Positions 8,775 through 17,938 of a stretch of 64,000 nt of DNA are shown here, piece after piece (within the stretch, counting starts at the first letter, position 1; the number at the start of each line of letters is the position of its first letter). This stretch comes from Pseudomonadota bacterium (GTDB taxonomy: Bacteria > Pseudomonadota > Gammaproteobacteria > Steroidobacterales > Steroidobacteraceae): NCBI GenBank assembly GCA_021792755.1, contig JAJYUA010000019.1:1-64000 (forward strand), in the 5' to 3' direction. The notes under the pieces are model-generated. The model did not search any database, was not told the origin of the DNA, and saw only the letters and a list, made by a program, of their open reading frames with translations. The position numbers were made by a program, and so were the translations under genes.

Positions 8775-9602
8775 TCAGATCTCCCGTGTCGAGAACAATG
8801 AGGCGATGCGGTCGAAGCGCATCACCGGGCCGGTGAGGCAGATGAACTCGGGGCCGAACTGGCAGTGGCCGCACAGGCCGACCGCGCACTTCATGTTACG
8901 CTCCATCGAGAGGTAAATGCGCTCATCGGGCACCCCGGCCTCGCGCAGCGCGCCCACCGCGAAGCGCATCATCACCTCCGGTCCGCACACCATCGCCACC
9001 GACCTGTTTGGATCGAATGTCGTGCGTGCAATCAGTGCCGGAACCACGCCGACGTTACCGTGCCAAAGAGCGTCCGCGTGGTCCACGGTGACCGACACGT
9101 CCACATCCAGTCGCTGCCGCCAGTGCTCGAGCTCCTGGAGGTAGAGCATCTCGGCCGGATGACGCGTGCCGAAGAGGATCGCCACCCGGCCGTAGTGGCC
9201 CCGCCCGGCCAGCACCCGCCGGATCGCCGGGCGCAGCGGCGCCAGGCCGAGCCCACCGGCGACGAAGATCACATCGGTGTCCTGGACCGCCGGCCAGCCG
9301 GTCCCGAACGGACCGCGCACGCCCACTCTCGCTCCGACACCGAGTCGGGCGAGGGCGGTGCTCACGGCGCCGACCTCGCGGACGGTGTGCAGGAAACTCT
9401 CCTCCGCCCCCTCGCCACTGATGCTGAGCGCGATCTCGCCGACCCCGAAGGCGTACAGCATGTTGAATTGTCCGGGCGTGTAGGGCGGCCGGCGGCCCGA
9501 TTCCGGCACGAGGCGCAGCGTCACCGTGTCGGGCAACTCACGGTACACCTCCCCGACCCGGTACAGCGCCGGCACCAGGGCACTGTGCCTCGGCACGGTC
9601 AT
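8775..9602 (-). CDS. hydrogenase gamma subunit, FAD/NAD(P)-binding reductase with 2Fe-2S site
   Basis: The 275-aa protein is of the ferredoxin-NADP reductase fold. The FAD domain includes [15 protein letters not shown] and the nucleotide domain has the [12 protein letters not shown] phosphate loop. The C-terminal CAVGLCGHC then a cysteine eight residues later (Cys239, 244, 247, 255) form a 2Fe-2S site as in dihydroorotate dehydrogenase B electron-transfer subunits. It should pass electrons between the beta iron-sulfur relay and NAD(P). The GC of the P-loop and its place in the operon support an NADP-linked enzyme, but cofactor choice cannot be read with certainty. Confidence 0.9.
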   Translation of the reverse strand: MTVPRHSALVPALYRVGEVYRELPDTVTLRLVPESGRRPPYTPGQFNMLYAFGVGEIALSISGEGAEESFLHTVREVGAVSTALARLGVGARVGVRGPFGTGWPAVQDTDVIFVAGGLGLAPLRPAIRRVLAGRGHYGRVAILFGTRHPAEMLYLQELEHWRQRLDVDVSVTVDHADALWHGNVGVVPALIARTTFDPNRSVAMVCGPEVMMRFAVGALREAGVPDERIYLSMERNMKCAVGLCGHCQFGPEFICLTGPVMRFDRIASLFSTREI

Positions 9603-9603
9603 C

Positions 9604-10062
9604 TCAACGCTTCCGGTAGACGTCGAACATCTGCAGCCGCGTCGTGTGCAACCGCTTCACGAAGACCGGCAGAAAGCGCTTCATCATGAGGTAGCCGAAA
9701 TCGTGATCCTCCTCGCACTTGCGCCGCAGGCATGCGGCATCGATCCCGAGAGCGCGGGTGAGGGATGTTGCGCGCGCATCGAACTTCCAGTGGTACGGCG
9801 GGACCAGCCACGAGGCGCCCACGACCTCATCCTCCCCAAGGGTGGAGAAAACGACCGGCTCCTGACCGGGCACGACGACATCGAGGGCGACCTTGCCTTC
9901 GCGGATGAGGAAGAACTCGTCGGCGGGATCGCCTTCGTGGAACAGGTACTGGCCGGGTTCGAAGCGGCAATTGCGGGCGCACCCGCCGACCAGCCGGGCA
10001 TGCTCTTCGTCGAGTCCGGCAAAGAAGGGAAGCTCGCGCAGGATCGAGTCAAGGCTCTTCAT
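9604..10062 (-). CDS. stand-alone cyclic-nucleotide-binding domain protein in the hydrogenase operon
   Basis: The 152-aa protein is essentially one Crp/Fnr effector domain ([15 protein letters not shown], then a jelly-roll with [20 protein letters not shown]) plus a helical end. It has no helix-turn-helix, so it should not bind DNA. The PRAA-type phosphate loop for cAMP is not evident ([16 protein letters not shown] stands there), so ligand binding is uncertain. It overlaps the beta gene by 14 bases and ends one base before gamma, hence is made with the enzyme. A regulatory or assembly role on the hydrogenase is the simplest inference. Confidence 0.8.
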   Translation of the reverse strand: MKSLDSILRELPFFAGLDEEHARLVGGCARNCRFEPGQYLFHEGDPADEFFLIREGKVALDVVVPGQEPVVFSTLGEDEVVGASWLVPPYHWKFDARATSLTRALGIDAACLRRKCEEDHDFGYLMMKRFLPVFVKRLHTTRLQMFDVYRKR

Positions 10063-11176
10063 GGGTCACTTCCTTTCTCTTCGCCCGCCCGGGAGTGCGC
10101 AGCGCCGCGGCTTCCTCCGTGATGTCGATCCCAACCGGGCACCACGTGATGCAGCGCCCGCAGCCGACGCAGCCAGAGGTGCCGAACTGGTCGATCCAAT
10201 ACGAGAGCTTGTGGGCCAGCCAGTGCCGGTAGCGCGCCCCGGTGCTGTGGCGCACGCTGCCGCCGTGCACATAGGAGAAATCCAGCGTGAAGCAGGAGTC
10301 CCAGAGCCGCACCCGCCCCGCAGCGGCCCCGTCGAGGCTGCTGTGATCTTCCACCGAGGTGCAAAAGCAGGTTGGGCACACCATGGTGCAGTTGCCGCAG
10401 GACAGGCACCGTTCGCCGGCTTCGTCCCAGCGCGGGTGCCCGGCCTGCTCGCGCAGCAATTCTCTCAGGTGAGTGGTGTCGAGCTTGCGGCCCATGCGCG
10501 CGGCGGTACGCTCGAGCGCCGCTTGCGCCCCGGCGAGCTCCGCTTCGGTCGGCGGACGGCTGGCAATCCTCTCGAGCATTCGGGCGCCGGCCTCGCTCCC
10601 GACCTCGACCAGAAACGTGGCCCGGTCGGCGCCGAGCAACTCGGTGAGCGACAAGTCGAATCCGGCGGCCGCCTTCGGTCCGCTGCCCATGGACACGCAG
10701 AAGCAAGTGCCGCCGGCCTGTCCGCAATTGACCGCGACGATGAAAGTGTCCGTCCGCCGCGCCTGGTAGCTGTCATCGCGGTACCGCCCTGCGCAGAACA
10801 CCCGGTCCTGGATGGCGATGGCGTGCAGCTCGCAAGCCCGCACGCCGATCAAGGCGAGCTTCGCCTCGGCCGCGGGCACGGTGATCTCGAAGCTGTCGCC
10901 GCTCCTGCGGGCGCTCCAGAGCAGCTCGAGCGGCGGGTGCAGAAAGCGTTTCCACGAATGCGGGCCGACATTGAAGCCGAACCACGCAGCGTCCTCGCGG
11001 CGCCGCAGCTGGTAGCGCCCGGCCTCTTGGCTGTCGGTCCACCCCGCGGGCAGCTCCGATACGTGTCTCACATCGTCATAGACGATTGCGCCCTCTCGCA
11101 GTGTCGGTCCGAGCGTCCGGTAGCCCTCGGTCACGAGCGCATCGAACAGCCCCTGCAGGGCTTCCCGGACGATCAT
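10049..11176 (-). CDS. hydrogenase beta subunit, double 4Fe-4S electron carrier
   Basis: The 375-aa first gene of the operon belongs to the sulfhydrogenase/anaerobic sulfite reductase A family. The C-terminal half has [16 protein letters not shown] and [14 protein letters not shown], ligands for two 4Fe-4S clusters that relay electrons to the gamma flavoprotein. The N-terminal half ([34 protein letters not shown]) matches the family core. The ATG at 11176 has a GGGAG site 8-9 bases upstream and gives the family length; an upstream extension to 11302 is arginine-rich and unlikely. Operon order beta, CNB, gamma, delta, alpha, protease. Confidence 0.88.
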   Translation of the reverse strand: MIVREALQGLFDALVTEGYRTLGPTLREGAIVYDDVRHVSELPAGWTDSQEAGRYQLRRREDAAWFGFNVGPHSWKRFLHPPLELLWSARRSGDSFEITVPAAEAKLALIGVRACELHAIAIQDRVFCAGRYRDDSYQARRTDTFIVAVNCGQAGGTCFCVSMGSGPKAAAGFDLSLTELLGADRATFLVEVGSEAGARMLERIASRPPTEAELAGAQAALERTAARMGRKLDTTHLRELLREQAGHPRWDEAGERCLSCGNCTMVCPTCFCTSVEDHSSLDGAAAGRVRLWDSCFTLDFSYVHGGSVRHSTGARYRHWLAHKLSYWIDQFGTSGCVGCGRCITWCPVGIDITEEAAALRTPGRAKRKEVTHEEP

Positions 11177-11487
11177 CGCTTTCGCTCCCACCGGCAAAGG
11201 CTGCTCCTTCCGCTGCGCCAGCGTTCGATGTGGCCGAGCATAGCGGCTCGGCCAGCGGCCGCCTGTCCGTACCCTCCGCAATGGCGGCCGTATTGAGCGC
11301 ATGCCGCCGGTACGCGGGCGCCTCGAGGGTGGCGGCGGCTGTGTGCGCGGCGCCAGTCTCGGCCGCGACGCGCCGTCTCAACTGTTATGGTCATAATACA
11401 AAGCGACTGTGACTGTTCCAGTCGAAGGGTCTCCGCTACGTTATCCGCAGTGGCGCGATCGACAGGGCACCCGCGCAGGCCGTCCCC
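11177..11487. other. divergent upstream region of hydrogenase operon and cupin gene
   Basis: The 311-base spacer has no gene. Around 11385-11400 it is A/T-rich, with a TTATG-GT-CATAA inverted repeat and, on the minus strand, a possible -10 (TATTAT, 11398-11393). That would leave a leader of about 200 bases for the hydrogenase mRNA. I see no clear FNR box or sigma-54 element. Confidence 0.3.
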
Positions 11488-11853
11488 ATGAGCAATCCGG
11501 TCATCAATCTGTCGCGGAAATTCGAGTTGTTCAGCGAGCGGTGGGCCCCGAAAGTCATCGCCGAGATGAATGACTACCAGTTCAAGCTCGTGCGGATCCA
11601 GGGCGATTTCATGTGGCACGACCACCCCGAGACCGACGAGACTTTTGTCGTGCTCGAGGGCCGGTTGCGCATCGACTATCCGGACGGCTCCGTCGAGCTC
11701 GGGGCGGGCGAGATGCACATCGTGCCAAAGGGCGTGCGCCACAAGCCGAGCGCGGCCGAGGAGGTCAAGCTGCTGTTGATCGAGCCGCGAGGGGTGCTGA
11801 ACACCGGTCATGAGGAAGGGCCAAGGACGGCGCAGAGCGACGTGTGGATTTGA
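11488..11853 (+). CDS. small cupin-domain protein
   Basis: The 121-aa protein is a single cupin barrel. Cupin motif 1 is visible as WHDHPETDETFVVLEG and motif 2 as GEMHIVPKGVRHKP, giving the His/His/Glu/His set that normally binds one metal. Such proteins are often sugar isomerases, dioxygenases or regulators of small molecules; nothing here picks one. The ATG at 11488 precedes MSNPVINLSRKFELF. The gene runs away from the hydrogenase operon and ends just before the GNAT gene on the same strand, so the two may be co-transcribed. Confidence 0.8.
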   Translation: MSNPVINLSRKFELFSERWAPKVIAEMNDYQFKLVRIQGDFMWHDHPETDETFVVLEGRLRIDYPDGSVELGAGEMHIVPKGVRHKPSAAEEVKLLLIEPRGVLNTGHEEGPRTAQSDVWI

Positions 11854-11882
11854 AGCCCGTGTCCTGCCCAAGTGGATCAGTC

Positions 11883-12323
11883 ATGAGTCAGGTCGGGTCC
11901 TACGTCATATCCGACGACCCGGCCCGGCTCGATCCGGGCGTGATCCATTCATTCCTTTGCCGGGCATACTGGTCACAGAGCATCCCGGTCGAGGTCGTGG
12001 AGCGGGCGATTCGGGGATCGCTGTGCATTGGGGCCTACGATGAGGCCGGCGGGCAGGTCGGTCTCGTGCGCCTGGTCTCCGACTACGCGACGTTCTGCTA
12101 TGTGTGTGATGTGTTCGTTCTCGAAGAGCACCGCGGACAGGGCTTGTTCAAGGCGATGATGGCAATGGCGATGACGCATCCGCGGCTGCAGGGATTGCGG
12201 CGCTGGCACCTCGTGACGAAGGATGCGCGCGGCCTGTATGCGGGGTTCGGATTCGAAGCGCCGGCTCATCCCGAGCGCCACATGGAGCGAGTCGGTCCGC
12301 TCGTTTACGCAACAGACGAGTAG
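11883..12323 (+). CDS. GNAT-family N-acetyltransferase (paralogue A)
   Basis: The 146-aa acetyl-CoA-dependent acetyltransferase has the GNAT core: CIGAYDEAGGQVGLVRLVSD, VFVLEEHRGQGLFKAMMAM (the R/Q-x-x-G-x-G/A pyrophosphate loop) and GLYAGFGFEAP near the end. The substrate is unknown; the family acts on small amines, amino acids or antibiotics. The ATG at 11883 matches the N-terminus of the second copy in this window (49509-49985), which is clearly homologous throughout (for example ITDDPQRI versus ISDDPARL, and PERHMERI versus PERHMERV). It starts 29 bases after the cupin stop. Confidence 0.85.
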   Translation: MSQVGSYVISDDPARLDPGVIHSFLCRAYWSQSIPVEVVERAIRGSLCIGAYDEAGGQVGLVRLVSDYATFCYVCDVFVLEEHRGQGLFKAMMAMAMTHPRLQGLRRWHLVTKDARGLYAGFGFEAPAHPERHMERVGPLVYATDE

Positions 12324-13540
12324 GCCGCCCGCTCGCGCCGCCGCAGTGCCACCGACAGCGGCACGGTCACCAACATCGCGGCTGCCACGGCCGTCAAAGC
12401 CGGGGCCGGGCCGAATCGGCTGATGGCCTCGAGGCCGATGATCGGGCCGAGGCTGCCGCCGATGTCCCCCATCACTTGGTACAGGCCGATCGCCCGGCCG
12501 TAGCGATCGGCGCTGACCAGGTCTCCCAGAATGACGACCAGCGGGACGTTGATGCCGCCGAGGCCGATGCCGATGGCGCTCAGGCCGAGGATGGCGGCGG
12601 CCATCCCCGATGAGGCCGCCAGCAGGGCGAATCCGGCCACACAGAACAGGGAGGCCGGCAGGAGCAGGTCCGCCTTGCGGCCGCGGCGGTCGATCCACCG
12701 TCCGGCGGCCAGCGAGACGAGCGCAGAGCTGCCGATCATCGCCGCCATCAGGACGCCGGAGGAGCCTTCGGGGCCGAGCGAGGCAAGGGTGAGGTGCCGG
12801 TCGCGGAGGATCAGTACCAGGGCGGCGAGGATGACACCCTGAACGGAGAAGAACACGATGAAGTTGAAGCTGCAGAGGATCCAGAGCGAGCCGGAGCGCA
12901 GCAACTCCCGCATCACCCCGCGCGCGGCGGGTTTGTGTCGTGCGCCGCCGGCGGATGGGGCAGCAGTCCGCGTCGGAGCGATGAAGTAAGCCGCGATCAT
13001 CCCGCCGAACGTGATGCCCGCTGCCGAGAGGAAGGCGGCCCTCGCCGAGATCAGGTCCGCCACCAGTCCCCCGAGCACCATGCCGGCCGGGACTCCGAAG
13101 CTCAACCACATCCTGACCACGGCCGCGGCCTTGCCGCGCATGGCGGCCTCACTCAGGATCAGCGCCGCGGTGAGCGAGCCGACCATCAGGAGCGAGGAGC
13201 CGACTCCCCAGAGGACCCGCCCGAGCAGAAACCAGGCGGTGGCATGATGGCTTCGCAGTCCGGCGGCGAAGCACAGGGTGGCGAGCCCCTCCACGCACAG
13301 TCCCGTGAGCAGCGGCCAGCGCGCGCCGAAGCGATCCACGAGGTGGCCGGTGATCGGATTGACGGCGAGGCGGGTGATGCGGTTCAGCGCGAGGATGAGC
13401 CCGATCATGGCCGGTGTGATGCCGAGGGCGAGCCCGACGATCGGCAGGATGGGGAACACCACGCCCCCGCCGAGGCCGCCCATGAAGGCGAGGGCGGAAA
13501 GGCCCCACAACGAGCGTTGCGCGCTCTGGTCGCGGCTCAT
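12305..13540 (-). CDS. MFS transporter, probable drug/metabolite efflux
   Basis: The 411-aa inner-membrane protein has 12 predicted helices in two halves. The motif-A-like loop of the N-half is GHLVDRFGARWPLL, echoed in the C-half by GRWIDRRGRKADLL, diagnostic of the major facilitator superfamily. The ATG at 13540 gives a normal N-terminus; the longer frame overlaps the MarR gene and was rejected. It lies 16 bases downstream of a MarR regulator on the same strand, a common arrangement for efflux pumps controlled by their own repressor. The gene end overlaps convergently by 19 bases with the GNAT gene. Confidence 0.85.
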   Translation of the reverse strand: MSRDQSAQRSLWGLSALAFMGGLGGGVVFPILPIVGLALGITPAMIGLILALNRITRLAVNPITGHLVDRFGARWPLLTGLCVEGLATLCFAAGLRSHHATAWFLLGRVLWGVGSSLLMVGSLTAALILSEAAMRGKAAAVVRMWLSFGVPAGMVLGGLVADLISARAAFLSAAGITFGGMIAAYFIAPTRTAAPSAGGARHKPAARGVMRELLRSGSLWILCSFNFIVFFSVQGVILAALVLILRDRHLTLASLGPEGSSGVLMAAMIGSSALVSLAAGRWIDRRGRKADLLLPASLFCVAGFALLAASSGMAAAILGLSAIGIGLGGINVPLVVILGDLVSADRYGRAIGLYQVMGDIGGSLGPIIGLEAISRFGPAPALTAVAAAMLVTVPLSVALRRRERAAYSSVA

Positions 13541-13556
13541 CGCGTGGTGAGCGGCA

Positions 13557-13997
13557 TCAGGACTCGCCCAGCCGCTTGAGCAGCGCTGCGGCTGCGAGGA
13601 GAGTCTGCAACTCTGTCGCATCGAGCCGTGCCAGGGCGATCGCGAGCCATTCCCGCTTGGCGGCACTGCGCTCTTTTCTGACTTCAGCACCCTTGGCCGT
13701 GAGCGCAAAGAGGATTCGGCGCCCGTCGCCCGGGTCGGGTCGGCGCCGGACCAGATTCTTCCGCTCCAGGCCGCAGAGGATCGCGCCCATGGACTGGGGC
13801 TTCATTGCCTCGGCGCGGGCGAGATCGGCCGCGCTCATCCAGCCGCCTTGTTCGAGCCGGGCGAGGGTCGCGAGCTGCGAGAGGTTCAACCCGCCGCTGT
13901 GGCCCTGTGAGCGCTGGCGGCGCAGGAGCTGGCCCACCGCGAGCGCGAGGTCCGCCGCAAGCGTTTCGAGGGGTATCGAGGCGTCGGCGCGGCTCAT
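13557..13997 (-). CDS. MarR-family transcriptional regulator
   Basis: The 146-aa protein has the MarR winged helix: LSQLATLARLEQGGWMSAADLARAEAM, then a recognition helix and wing, LERKNLVRRRPDPGDGRRI, with the D-x-R-(R) wing motif. It is the first gene of a two-gene operon with the MFS pump and should repress that operon until a ligand binds. Immediately upstream (14005-14040) is an A/T-rich patch with alternating ATATAT and TATAAT, fit for a -10 box and operator. The ligand cannot be inferred. Confidence 0.85.
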   Translation of the reverse strand: MSRADASIPLETLAADLALAVGQLLRRQRSQGHSGGLNLSQLATLARLEQGGWMSAADLARAEAMKPQSMGAILCGLERKNLVRRRPDPGDGRRILFALTAKGAEVRKERSAAKREWLAIALARLDATELQTLLAAAALLKRLGES

Positions 13998-14119
13998 GAC
14001 GCCATCATATATATAATCAGCTAAACTGGCAAGATTACCTTATTAAATACGCGGCGTGCACTGCGGTGACGGGGGCCGCAATAGGACATCGGACGACGAG
14101 ATGATGTGACGTCGAACCG

Positions 14120-14746
14120 TCACAGGAAGGTCGCCCGCAACAGCAGCAGCGCGATCGTCCACATGGTGAGCGCGACCAGCGCATCGAGCACCCGCCAGGC
14201 GGCCGGGCGGGCGAAAACCGGGGCCATGACGCGGGCGCCGAAGCCGAGGCTCGTGAACCAGCCGAGGCTCGCGGTGCAGGCGCCGGCGAGGAACGCCGGG
14301 CGCAGCGCACTGGGTTGCTGTGCCCCCACGGAACCGACCAGGAGAATGGTGTCGAGATAGACGTGTGGGTTGAGGAGGGAGACCGCGAGCGTGTGCGCCA
14401 GCGCGCCCCGTGCCGATTGCACGGGTCCGCGCGATGCGGCGTGCAAGGACTCACCCGACCACGCCCGCCGCGCCGCGCCGAATCCGTACCCTCCCAGGAA
14501 ACAGGCGCCGCCGAGCGCCAGTGCCTCGAGAGCCAGGCGGTCCCGACCGATCGACACGGCCAGTCCGCTGACACCGAGCGTCATCAGCACCACGTCGAGC
14601 AGCACGCACACGGTGACTACCAGCGGTACGTGCAAGCGGCTCAATCCCTGACGCAGCACGAACGCGTTCTGGGCGCCAATGGCCACGATGAGCGAGGCGC
14701 CGAGGAGGAAACCGGTGGCGTAGGCCGCTGACGAGCCGGGCTGCAT
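14120..14746 (-). CDS. argO: LysE/ArgO-family basic amino-acid exporter
   Basis: The 208-aa inner-membrane protein has about six helices. The N-terminus GFLLGASLIVAIGAQNAFVL, a central SLLNPHVYLDTILLVGS and the overall length match E. coli ArgO (211 aa), which exports arginine, lysine and toxic analogues. An ATG at 14746 aligns with the ArgO N-terminus; an ATG at 14782 is also in frame and would add 12 residues. It is divergent from a LysR-type gene resembling ArgP, the known activator of argO, across a spacer of about 90 bases. Confidence 0.85.
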   Translation of the reverse strand: MQPGSSAAYATGFLLGASLIVAIGAQNAFVLRQGLSRLHVPLVVTVCVLLDVVLMTLGVSGLAVSIGRDRLALEALALGGACFLGGYGFGAARRAWSGESLHAASRGPVQSARGALAHTLAVSLLNPHVYLDTILLVGSVGAQQPSALRPAFLAGACTASLGWFTSLGFGARVMAPVFARPAAWRVLDALVALTMWTIALLLLRATFL

Positions 14747-14836
14747 GCGGACAGTCTCGGCGCGAAGCGCTGCGGGTGCCATCCAGAAATGCTAATGTCG
14801 ATGAAGAATCTCTCATGTGGATCGCGGAGTGTCCCC

Positions 14837-15736
14837 ATGCTGGACCAGTCATTGCTGGCGGCGGTCGCAGCGGTGGCGCGCGAGGGCAGCTTCGAGCGCG
14901 CCGCGCGAGTGCTCAACGTCACGCCGTCGGCGGTCTCTCAGCGCGTGCGGCTGCTGGAGGAGCGCATCGGCGCGGCGCTGATCGTGCGCGGCCAGCCCTG
15001 CAAGACGACGGAGATCGGGGCGCGCTTGTGCCGCCATGCCGAGCTCGTCTCGGCGCTGGAGGCCGAGCTGCGGCGCGAGCTGCCCGCCCTGCCGCAGGAG
15101 CCGGCCGATGCGCTGCACGCGAGCCTGCGGATCGCGGTGAATGCCGATAGCCTGGGGACATGGTTCGTCGAGGCCATGGCGGACTTTGGGCGCGAGGATG
15201 CCACGCTGCTCAGCCTGACGCTCGATGACGAGGACCATACCGCGCAGTGGCTGCGCCGCGGGCACGTGCTCGCGGCCGTGACCTCACTCAGGGCGCCGGT
15301 GCAGGGATGCCGCAGCCGCCGCCTGGGGGCGTTGCGTTACGTGGCCACCGCCAGCCCTGCCTTCGTGCGCCGTTGGTTTGCTGAGGGCGTCACGGCGGCT
15401 GCTTTGTCGCGGGCGCCGAGCCTGGTCTTCGACCGCTACGACCGGTTGCAGAACATCTGGGTGCGCCGGCACCTGCGTCGCGAGGTGCATCTGCCGGCGC
15501 ACCGGCTGCCTTCGACCCGTGCTTTCCTCGACGCAGCGCTCGCCGGCGTCGGATGGGGAATGAATCCCTGGGCGCTCGCGCGCCCCCATCTTCACTCCGG
15601 CGCGCTGGTGGAGCTCATCCCCGGTACGCCGCTCGATGTGCCGCTTCAATGGCAGGTCACTCGTCTGCAGGTGCCTGTCCTGGAACGTCTGACCCGCAGC
15701 GTTGCCCGAGCGGCCGCCGCCGCCCTTGAGCCCTAA
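14837..15736 (+). CDS. argP: ArgP-like LysR transcriptional regulator of the exporter
   Basis: The 299-aa LysR-type regulator has an N-terminal helix-turn-helix (LAAVAAVAREGSFERAARVL, NVTPSAVSQRVRLLEERIGA). SAVSQRV and the rest of the domain match ArgP/LysG. The C-terminal domain senses lysine or arginine in this family and controls divergent argO/lysE. The ATG at 14837 has a GGAG site; a start at 14789 is less likely. The spacer to argO contains the only A/T-rich patch around (TAATGTCGATGAAGAA), where its site probably lies. Confidence 0.85.
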   Translation: MLDQSLLAAVAAVAREGSFERAARVLNVTPSAVSQRVRLLEERIGAALIVRGQPCKTTEIGARLCRHAELVSALEAELRRELPALPQEPADALHASLRIAVNADSLGTWFVEAMADFGREDATLLSLTLDDEDHTAQWLRRGHVLAAVTSLRAPVQGCRSRRLGALRYVATASPAFVRRWFAEGVTAAALSRAPSLVFDRYDRLQNIWVRRHLRREVHLPAHRLPSTRAFLDAALAGVGWGMNPWALARPHLHSGALVELIPGTPLDVPLQWQVTRLQVPVLERLTRSVARAAAAALEP

Positions 15737-16392
15737 CGCCCGGGACGCCGGTAGCGGGCGACCGAGGCCGGAACGGGAATGCCGGCGGGCAGCCGGGAAT
15801 CGGCGAGGGCGGTCTGTGCCTGCAATGCCAGCGGGATCACGCCTGCCCAGTGCGGCAGGGTGTAGTCCTCCTCGTCATCGAGCGGGGGGCCGGTGCGCAC
15901 CTTCGCCGAGGCCTCCTCGATCGGCAGGCACAGCACCGAAGTCGCCTTCAGCTCCAGATCGCTTGCGCCGCGGACCTCACCGCTGCGTCCTGCGACCACA
16001 TGATCGACCAATGCGCAGAATGCCCGGCGTTTCTCGGCCTCTTCGCGCACTTCGCGAGCCGCGCCCAGGATGAGGACAGAGCGGTAGTTCATGGAGTGAT
16101 GGAAGGCCGAGCGCGCAAGCACCAGCCCGTCGAGCAAGGTGACCGTGACACAGACGGGTATTGCCTGTCGCAGGGTCCTCAGCATCCGGCCACCGGCCGA
16201 GCCGTGGACATACAGACGGTCATCGATACGCGCATGAGTGGTCGGCAGCACGAACGGCTGGCCGTCCATCACGAATCCCACATGGCAGATGAGCGCCTCG
16301 TCGAGGATGGCATTCACCACTGCACGCTCATGCGTGCCGCGCTCGGGTCTGCGGACCAAGGTCGTGCGGGGCGTGGGCGCGATGGCGCTCAT
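15733..16392 (-). CDS. pyridoxamine 5'-phosphate oxidase-like FMN-binding protein
   Basis: The 219-aa protein has the split-barrel flavin fold of the PNPOx/nitroimidazole-resistance (NimA) group: AILDEALICHVGFVMDGQPF, VLPTTHARIDDRLYVHGS and a later MNYRSVLILG. It is probably cytosolic and may bind FMN or heme; the reaction is unknown. Its start is 76 bases from a divergent MocR regulator whose three-box operator lies between them, so it is probably the regulated target. The last codon overlaps the argP stop region by four bases convergently. Confidence 0.8.
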   Translation of the reverse strand: MSAIAPTPRTTLVRRPERGTHERAVVNAILDEALICHVGFVMDGQPFVLPTTHARIDDRLYVHGSAGGRMLRTLRQAIPVCVTVTLLDGLVLARSAFHHSMNYRSVLILGAAREVREEAEKRRAFCALVDHVVAGRSGEVRGASDLELKATSVLCLPIEEASAKVRTGPPLDDEEDYTLPHWAGVIPLALQAQTALADSRLPAGIPVPASVARYRRPGR

Positions 16393-16437
16393 GTGGGCTC
16401 CTGCCGAGTGGCTCGGGTGCTCAGCATCGGGGTAAAA

Positions 16438-16480
16438 TGGTCTGAGCGAAAGTGCCAGGTCTTGAAAAATGAACAGACCA
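16438..16480. promoter_or_regulatory. putative MocR operator: two direct GGTCT boxes plus one inverted copy
   Basis: TGGTCTG at 16438-16444 is the exact inverse of CAGACCA at 16474-16480. A further GGTCT stands at 16458-16462, in direct orientation and 19 bases after the first. Two direct repeats plus one inverted copy is the layout described for GabR/PdxR-type MocR regulators. The boxes span the gene start of the regulator itself (ATG 16469), suggesting autorepression and control of the divergent flavoprotein gene. Confidence 0.55.
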
Positions 16481-17938
16481 GTTGAGCGCTGGGATCTGAC
16501 TCTGGGGCTCGACGGCGGCAGCGAACCGCTGTTCAGGCGGATCTCCCGGGCGATCGTCGCCGAGATCCAGCGCGGCAGGCTCCGCCCCGGCGTGCGCCTG
16601 CCGGGCAGCCGCACGCTCGCCCGGACGCTGCGGGTGCATCGCAATACGGTGCTCGCCGCGTATGAGGAACTCTTCGCAGAAGGCTGGACAGAATCCTCCA
16701 GGGCCCGCGGCACATTCGTGTCTTCCGCGCTGCCGCAAGTAAGACCCCGCGCGGGCGCCGCGGCGGGTTCCTCGAGCCGCTGTGCCGTCGCGGCGGGATT
16801 TGATTTGCGGCCGGCGCTCGAGCAGCAGGCGCCGGGCTCAGGCGCCGGGCCGGCGAAGCTGCTGAGCATCGGAGTGCCGGATGTGCGCCTTGCCCCGACG
16901 GTGTCGCTGGCCCGGGCGTTTCGCCGCGTGTTGCGCGACAGTCCCGAGAGCCTGTTGGGCTACGGGCATCCGCAGGGGCATCCACGGCTGCGCGCGGCCT
17001 TGGCGGCGATGCTGCGTGCCGCACGCGGCCTGGCGGTCGAGACGGATGACGTGATCGTGACTTCCGGCAGCCAGATGGCGCTCGAGCTCGTGGGGCGCAC
17101 GCTCCTTGCGCCGGGCGATGTGGTGGCCATCGAGCAGCTCGGCTACCGGTACGCCTGGCGGGTGTTCCAACAGCATGGCGCCGTGCTCGCCCCGATTGCG
17201 GTGGATGCGGGCGGACTCGACGTGGAGGCGCTGGCGCAGCTTGCCGAGCGCACGGCGCTTCGCGCCGTGTATCTGACGCCTCATCATCAATATCCGACCA
17301 CCGCGACGCTCACCGCCGGGCGGCGGATCGCGCTGCTCGAGCTCGCCAGAGCCAAGCGCTTCGCCGTGATCGAGGACGACTACGACCACGAGTTTCACTA
17401 CGAAGGCCGGCCGGTGCTGCCGATGGCGAGCGCAGACAACGCGGGGGTCGTTCTGTATGTCGGCAGCCTCGCCAAGGTGCTCGCCCCAGGGGTGCGGTTG
17501 GGGTATCTGGTCGCGCCGCGCTCGCTGCTGCGCGAGGCCGTGGCGCACCGGGCCTGCATCGACCGGCAGGGCGAGCACACGCTCGAGTGCGCCGTGGCTG
17601 AGCTGTTCGAGCAGGGGGAGGTGCAGCGCCACGCCCGGCGTGTCCGGCGCATCTACCAGGCTCGCCGCGATTTCCTGGCGTGCGCGCTGCGCCGGGAGCT
17701 CGGCTCGGCGCTCGCTTTCGAGGTGCCCTGCGGCGGTCTTACGCTGTGGGCCACGGTTGTTCCCGGGCTGGACGTCGAGGCCTGGGCCGCGCGAGCGCGG
17801 GGACGAGGCGCGACGGTCTACACCGCGCGCCAATACGCGTACGATGGCCGGGTCCGGCCGCACATGCGCTTGGGATTCGCTGCCTTCGACGAGTCGGAGA
17901 TTGCGGCGTGGGTCGAGCTGCTCAAGCGCGCCTTGTGA
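16469..17938 (+). CDS. MocR/PdxR-type regulator (GntR HTH fused to aminotransferase fold)
   Basis: The 489-aa protein joins a GntR winged helix (about 20-85: FRRISRAIVAEIQRGRLRPG, LARTLRVHRNTVLAAYEELF) to a fold-type I aminotransferase domain (about 130-485). The PLP lysine is Lys336 in YVGSLAKVLAPGVRLGYL. Other cofactor residues are visible in the VIEDDYDHEFHYEG segment. Such proteins sense PLP or an amine-PLP adduct and regulate vitamin B6, GABA or taurine genes. Because its neighbour is a PNPOx-like flavoprotein, a link to B6 vitamers is plausible. Confidence 0.88.
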   Translation: MNRPVERWDLTLGLDGGSEPLFRRISRAIVAEIQRGRLRPGVRLPGSRTLARTLRVHRNTVLAAYEELFAEGWTESSRARGTFVSSALPQVRPRAGAAAGSSSRCAVAAGFDLRPALEQQAPGSGAGPAKLLSIGVPDVRLAPTVSLARAFRRVLRDSPESLLGYGHPQGHPRLRAALAAMLRAARGLAVETDDVIVTSGSQMALELVGRTLLAPGDVVAIEQLGYRYAWRVFQQHGAVLAPIAVDAGGLDVEALAQLAERTALRAVYLTPHHQYPTTATLTAGRRIALLELARAKRFAVIEDDYDHEFHYEGRPVLPMASADNAGVVLYVGSLAKVLAPGVRLGYLVAPRSLLREAVAHRACIDRQGEHTLECAVAELFEQGEVQRHARRVRRIYQARRDFLACALRRELGSALAFEVPCGGLTLWATVVPGLDVEAWAARARGRGATVYTARQYAYDGRVRPHMRLGFAAFDESEIAAWVELLKRAL

